Shown: positions 4,476 through 7,123 of the stretch, piece after piece
Layout: every line of letters begins with the position of its first letter
Position numbering within the stretch: position 1 is the stretch's first letter
Assembly: GCA_030668065.1 (NCBI GenBank)
Contig: DAOUUS010000080.1
Span: 1-7,123 of the forward strand
Source of the DNA: Candidatus Methanophagales archaeon
Lineage (GTDB): Archaea; Halobacteriota; Syntropharchaeia; Alkanophagales; Methanospirareceae
Reading direction: 5' to 3'
Length of the DNA: 7,123 bases
The notes under the pieces: model-generated
Seen by the model: the letters and a program-made list of their open reading frames with translations, nothing else
Database searches by the model: none
What the model was told of the DNA's origin: nothing
Program-made: the position numbers and the translations under genes

Positions 4476-7123
4476 ATGAGTGCAATTTTAAAAGAGAGTA
4501 AAAGGACTTCTTTGATCTGTGGCGTTATATTAGCTTTTATATTCTGCTTGGCGCTCTATATCCGAGCTGCGATACCGTATAACACCGTTTTTACAGACCA
4601 TTTTGTGCGCTTTGCCGTGTACGATCCCTGGTATAACCTGCGGCTTATTGAAAACACACTACATCACTTCCCATATCGTATCTACTTCGATCCGTTTACC
4701 GCTTATCCTCTCGGTACATACAACCCTTTTGGTGCCCCGTTTTTTGACATGTCGCTTGCTTTTATCATACGGGTGATAGAACCGAGCAGCTCGGCGTTAG
4801 GTCTGCATGAAATGGAAGTGATAGCGGCATTTTATCCGGCAGTGTTGGGTACACTTACGATAATACCTGTTTATTACATCGGAAAAGAGTTGTATAATCG
4901 CGGTACCGGGCTTATGTCCGCAACACTAATCGCTATCATTCCCGGACAGTTCTTAGCTCGTACTCTGTTGGGCTATACCGACCATCACGCGATGGAGACG
5001 CTGCTCAGCACGATTGCCATACTATTCTTTATCCTCGCGCTAAAGAGTGCAAGAGAAAATGATATAACTTTTTATTCCTTCCCAGATCGAGATTGGCAAT
5101 CCTTAAAAATGCCTTTTGTTTATTCGTCTTTAGCAGGGTTCTCAATCGGGTTATATTTCCTCACGTGGATGGGTGCGCCACTTATCGTATTCATTCTGCT
5201 TGTATATGCTTTGGTTCAATACACAATAGACCATCTCCGGGACACGAGCACCGATTATCTTTGTATTATCAGCATGCCGGTATTCATAATCCCATTATTT
5301 ATGATAGCACCTGCACTTTCTCACGGCTTTCTCCTGTCATTCCACCCTATTTCTCTGCTCATGGGCATAACAGTATTCCTTGCTTTTGCAATACTCTCCT
5401 TTTTGTTTAGAGCACGAGAAGTAAATCCGTATTGGTATCCAGTAACAATATTAGGATTTGGCGTAATAGCGTTACTTCTTTTACGAGTTTCAAATCCCGT
5501 TTTATTTGCAACGCTGACAGGGCCTCTTATGTACATATTTGCTCCTTCTGAGATTGATTTAGCGATTGCCGAGGTTCAGCCAATGAGTTGGGACGATATC
5601 CTGAACTGGTTCTGCACGACTTTCTTTATCGCTCTCGCTGGTCTTGCATGGATGGTTTATAACATTGCAAAAAAATTCAGGTCGGAAGAGGTTTTTTTTG
5701 TCGTCTGGAGTATCGTGATTCTACTCGCATGTTTCGGGCAGAACAGATTTGCAGCGTATTACGCAGTGAATGTAGCGATTTTGTGTGGCTTTGTCGCATG
5801 GCAAATCATCGAATTTGTGGATTTAAGAGAAGAGCAAGAGCGGAATAGAGCGAGAGAAAAGATAAAGAAGAATAAAGGTAAAAAGACAAAGACCAAAAAA
5901 ACGCAGGAACCCGAGAAGAAGTTGTTACACACAGATGCCTGTATTGCTTTTGCGGTTATTGTACTCGTTCTGTTTTTCCCGTTGATTGGTATACCAGGAA
6001 CGAAATATGAAGGACGTACATTAGCGACTGCGAAGAGTGAAAGCGGCCCACAATATGATTGGTATGAATCCCTTTCGTGGATGCGGAATAGCACCCCGGA
6101 TACAGGCGTAGATTATTACGCTTTATATGCAGTGCCAGAAACACGTAACGGCTATGAGTACCCGGAATCAGCGTATTCTGTGATGAACTGGTGGGATTAC
6201 GGTCACTGGATCACTCGCATCGCTCATCGGATTCCCGTAGCTAATAACTTTCAGCAGGGTATTGGCGGCCCGTATCGGGATAATCTACCGGGTGCTTGTG
6301 TATTCTTTACTGCAACGAACGAGACAGAGGCAAACGAAGTCGCAGATGCGTTGGATGTACGATATGTGGTGAGCGATTACAAGATGGTGGATTTCTGGGA
6401 TTCGCTCTATAACAAGTTCAGTGCGATGATGCTCTGGGCGGGCGACATGGAAGGCTACTACGTGCAAGTGAAGACAAAAGAGGGATATAGAGTGAAACGG
6501 ACTACAAAGTTTTACAAGACAATGGAAGCACGTTTGCACCTGTTTGACGGTACGCGCACCGTTATCAAGACCGAAGCCATTCCTGCTTTGCAGCACTATC
6601 GGTTAGTGCATGAATCGCCTCAGTACCTGATCCCTTTTGCCGTTGAAGACGCTATAAGTGGCGATATTCGGCGCTGGGAACATTATGAGGGCGATTATCA
6701 AAGCGCAACGACAGAAGCGGAGAATCTTCATCGCGGTGTAGAAATGGAAGGTGGGCAGATAAAACTAACTCCTGAATTTATCAAACCGGTGAGTTTCGTG
6801 AAGGTGTTTGAATACGTAAAAGGTGCGCAAATAGTAGGAACCGCACCAAACGGTACGTTAGTTTTGATAACGGCAAATGTGGCCACAAACCAGGGAAGAG
6901 AATTTGTGTATTCACAAACGACAGTATCTAACGGTACATACACGTTTATTGTGCCTTACTCAACCGGGGGGCCAATAGACGGCGAGACGGATTTTGACGT
7001 TTTTGCAGAGACATATAAAATACACGAGGGGCATATAGAAGACGAAACGTTGGTCTGGGAGACGCCAAAAGCAGTAAACGTTGACGAAGAGGCAGTTCTG
7101 GCAGGAAGGACTCTGGAAATAGA
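4476..7123 (+). CDS. aglB: Dolichyl-(di)phosphooligosaccharide--protein glycotransferase AglB, STT3 family, 3' end beyond window
   Basis: The frame is open from the ATG at 4476 to the window edge: 882 codons, no stop, near the usual length of long archaeal AglB (850-1000), so little is probably missing. It is the single-subunit oligosaccharyltransferase that transfers lipid-linked glycan to Asn-X-Ser/Thr on the outer face of the membrane. The N-terminal half is multi-spanning (first span about 12-34). D50 in YDPWYN is the first-loop acidic metal ligand and D169-H-H171 the DxH second motif. AIAEVQP (363-369) sits at the TIxE site, with E366 kept but Thr replaced by Ala. A Lys/Glu-rich cytoplasmic loop lies at about 449-488. 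The outer domain has WWDYG (572-576), which recognises the acceptor Ser/Thr, and a DM-type element with DYKM (634-637) and K647-x-x-x-M651. Two Asn-Gly-Thr sequons near the visible end could be self-glycosylated. The divergent glycosyltransferase is its likely pathway partner. Confidence 0.95.
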   Translation, partial: MSAILKESKRTSLICGVILAFIFCLALYIRAAIPYNTVFTDHFVRFAVYDPWYNLRLIENTLHHFPYRIYFDPFTAYPLGTYNPFGAPFFDMSLAFIIRVIEPSSSALGLHEMEVIAAFYPAVLGTLTIIPVYYIGKELYNRGTGLMSATLIAIIPGQFLARTLLGYTDHHAMETLLSTIAILFFILALKSARENDITFYSFPDRDWQSLKMPFVYSSLAGFSIGLYFLTWMGAPLIVFILLVYALVQYTIDHLRDTSTDYLCIISMPVFIIPLFMIAPALSHGFLLSFHPISLLMGITVFLAFAILSFLFRAREVNPYWYPVTILGFGVIALLLLRVSNPVLFATLTGPLMYIFAPSEIDLAIAEVQPMSWDDILNWFCTTFFIALAGLAWMVYNIAKKFRSEEVFFVVWSIVILLACFGQNRFAAYYAVNVAILCGFVAWQIIEFVDLREEQERNRAREKIKKNKGKKTKTKKTQEPEKKLLHTDACIAFAVIVLVLFFPLIGIPGTKYEGRTLATAKSESGPQYDWYESLSWMRNSTPDTGVDYYALYAVPETRNGYEYPESAYSVMNWWDYGHWITRIAHRIPVANNFQQGIGGPYRDNLPGACVFFTATNETEANEVADALDVRYVVSDYKMVDFWDSLYNKFSAMMLWAGDMEGYYVQVKTKEGYRVKRTTKFYKTMEARLHLFDGTRTVIKTEAIPALQHYRLVHESPQYLIPFAVEDAISGDIRRWEHYEGDYQSATTEAENLHRGVEMEGGQIKLTPEFIKPVSFVKVFEYVKGAQIVGTAPNGTLVLITANVATNQGREFVYSQTTVSNGTYTFIVPYSTGGPIDGETDFDVFAETYKIHEGHIEDETLVWETPKAVNVDEEAVLAGRTLEI

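Noticed and set aside
5093..5410. Plus-strand 105-codon frame inside aglB
   Set aside because: The aglB frame is open throughout and matches the membrane part of the family; this frame has no ribosome site or family features.
5321..6943. Minus-strand frames opposite aglB (for example 5759-6094 and 6285-6596)
   Set aside because: They mirror the aglB coding sequence, including its Lys-rich loop read in reverse as a Phe/Leu-rich segment, and look like shadows.

Overview
The window looks like part of a euryarchaeal chromosome. The main evidence is an AglB-type oligosaccharyltransferase (WWDYG motif, DxH second acidic motif), a dolichol-phosphate-sugar-synthase-like glycosyltransferase, A/T-rich TATA-like boxes about 25 bases upstream of starts or leaders, and a secreted dockerin protein. 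Dockerins plus a bacterial-like cobamide gene fit the ANME-1/Syntrophoarchaeia-type methanogen relatives best, but this lineage is inferred from gene content and not shown.

Left part (1-996): a minus-strand gene is cut by the window edge. In front of it lie a 40-codon reading frame with a strong Shine-Dalgarno and a perfect 13-base palindrome. Next comes a broken tyrosine recombinase of integron-integrase type, with only its C-terminal catalytic half clearly readable and a scrap of an earlier segment in another frame. A stretch with no recognisable product separates it from the next gene.

Middle (997-3173): cobT, complete, appears to be transcribed from a TATA-like box so close to its ATG that the message may be leaderless. 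After a gap with its own promoter-like box come a 63-codon basic reading frame and, overlapping it by ATGA, a secreted protein with a dockerin-like calcium-binding pair and a transglutaminase-like Cys-His-Asp fold.

Right part (3199-7123): a family-2 glycosyltransferase on the minus strand, convergent with the dockerin gene, is divergent from aglB, which runs off the right edge with at least 882 codons in frame. The two genes share a 152-base promoter region and form a plausible N-glycosylation pair: one makes a lipid-linked sugar donor, the other transfers glycan to Asn-X-Ser/Thr in exported proteins. The dockerin protein has three such sequons, so it is a possible substrate.

The least explained parts are the dockerin/transglutaminase-like protein with its overlapping small partner, the integron-type integrase remnant, and the left-edge minus-strand locus.
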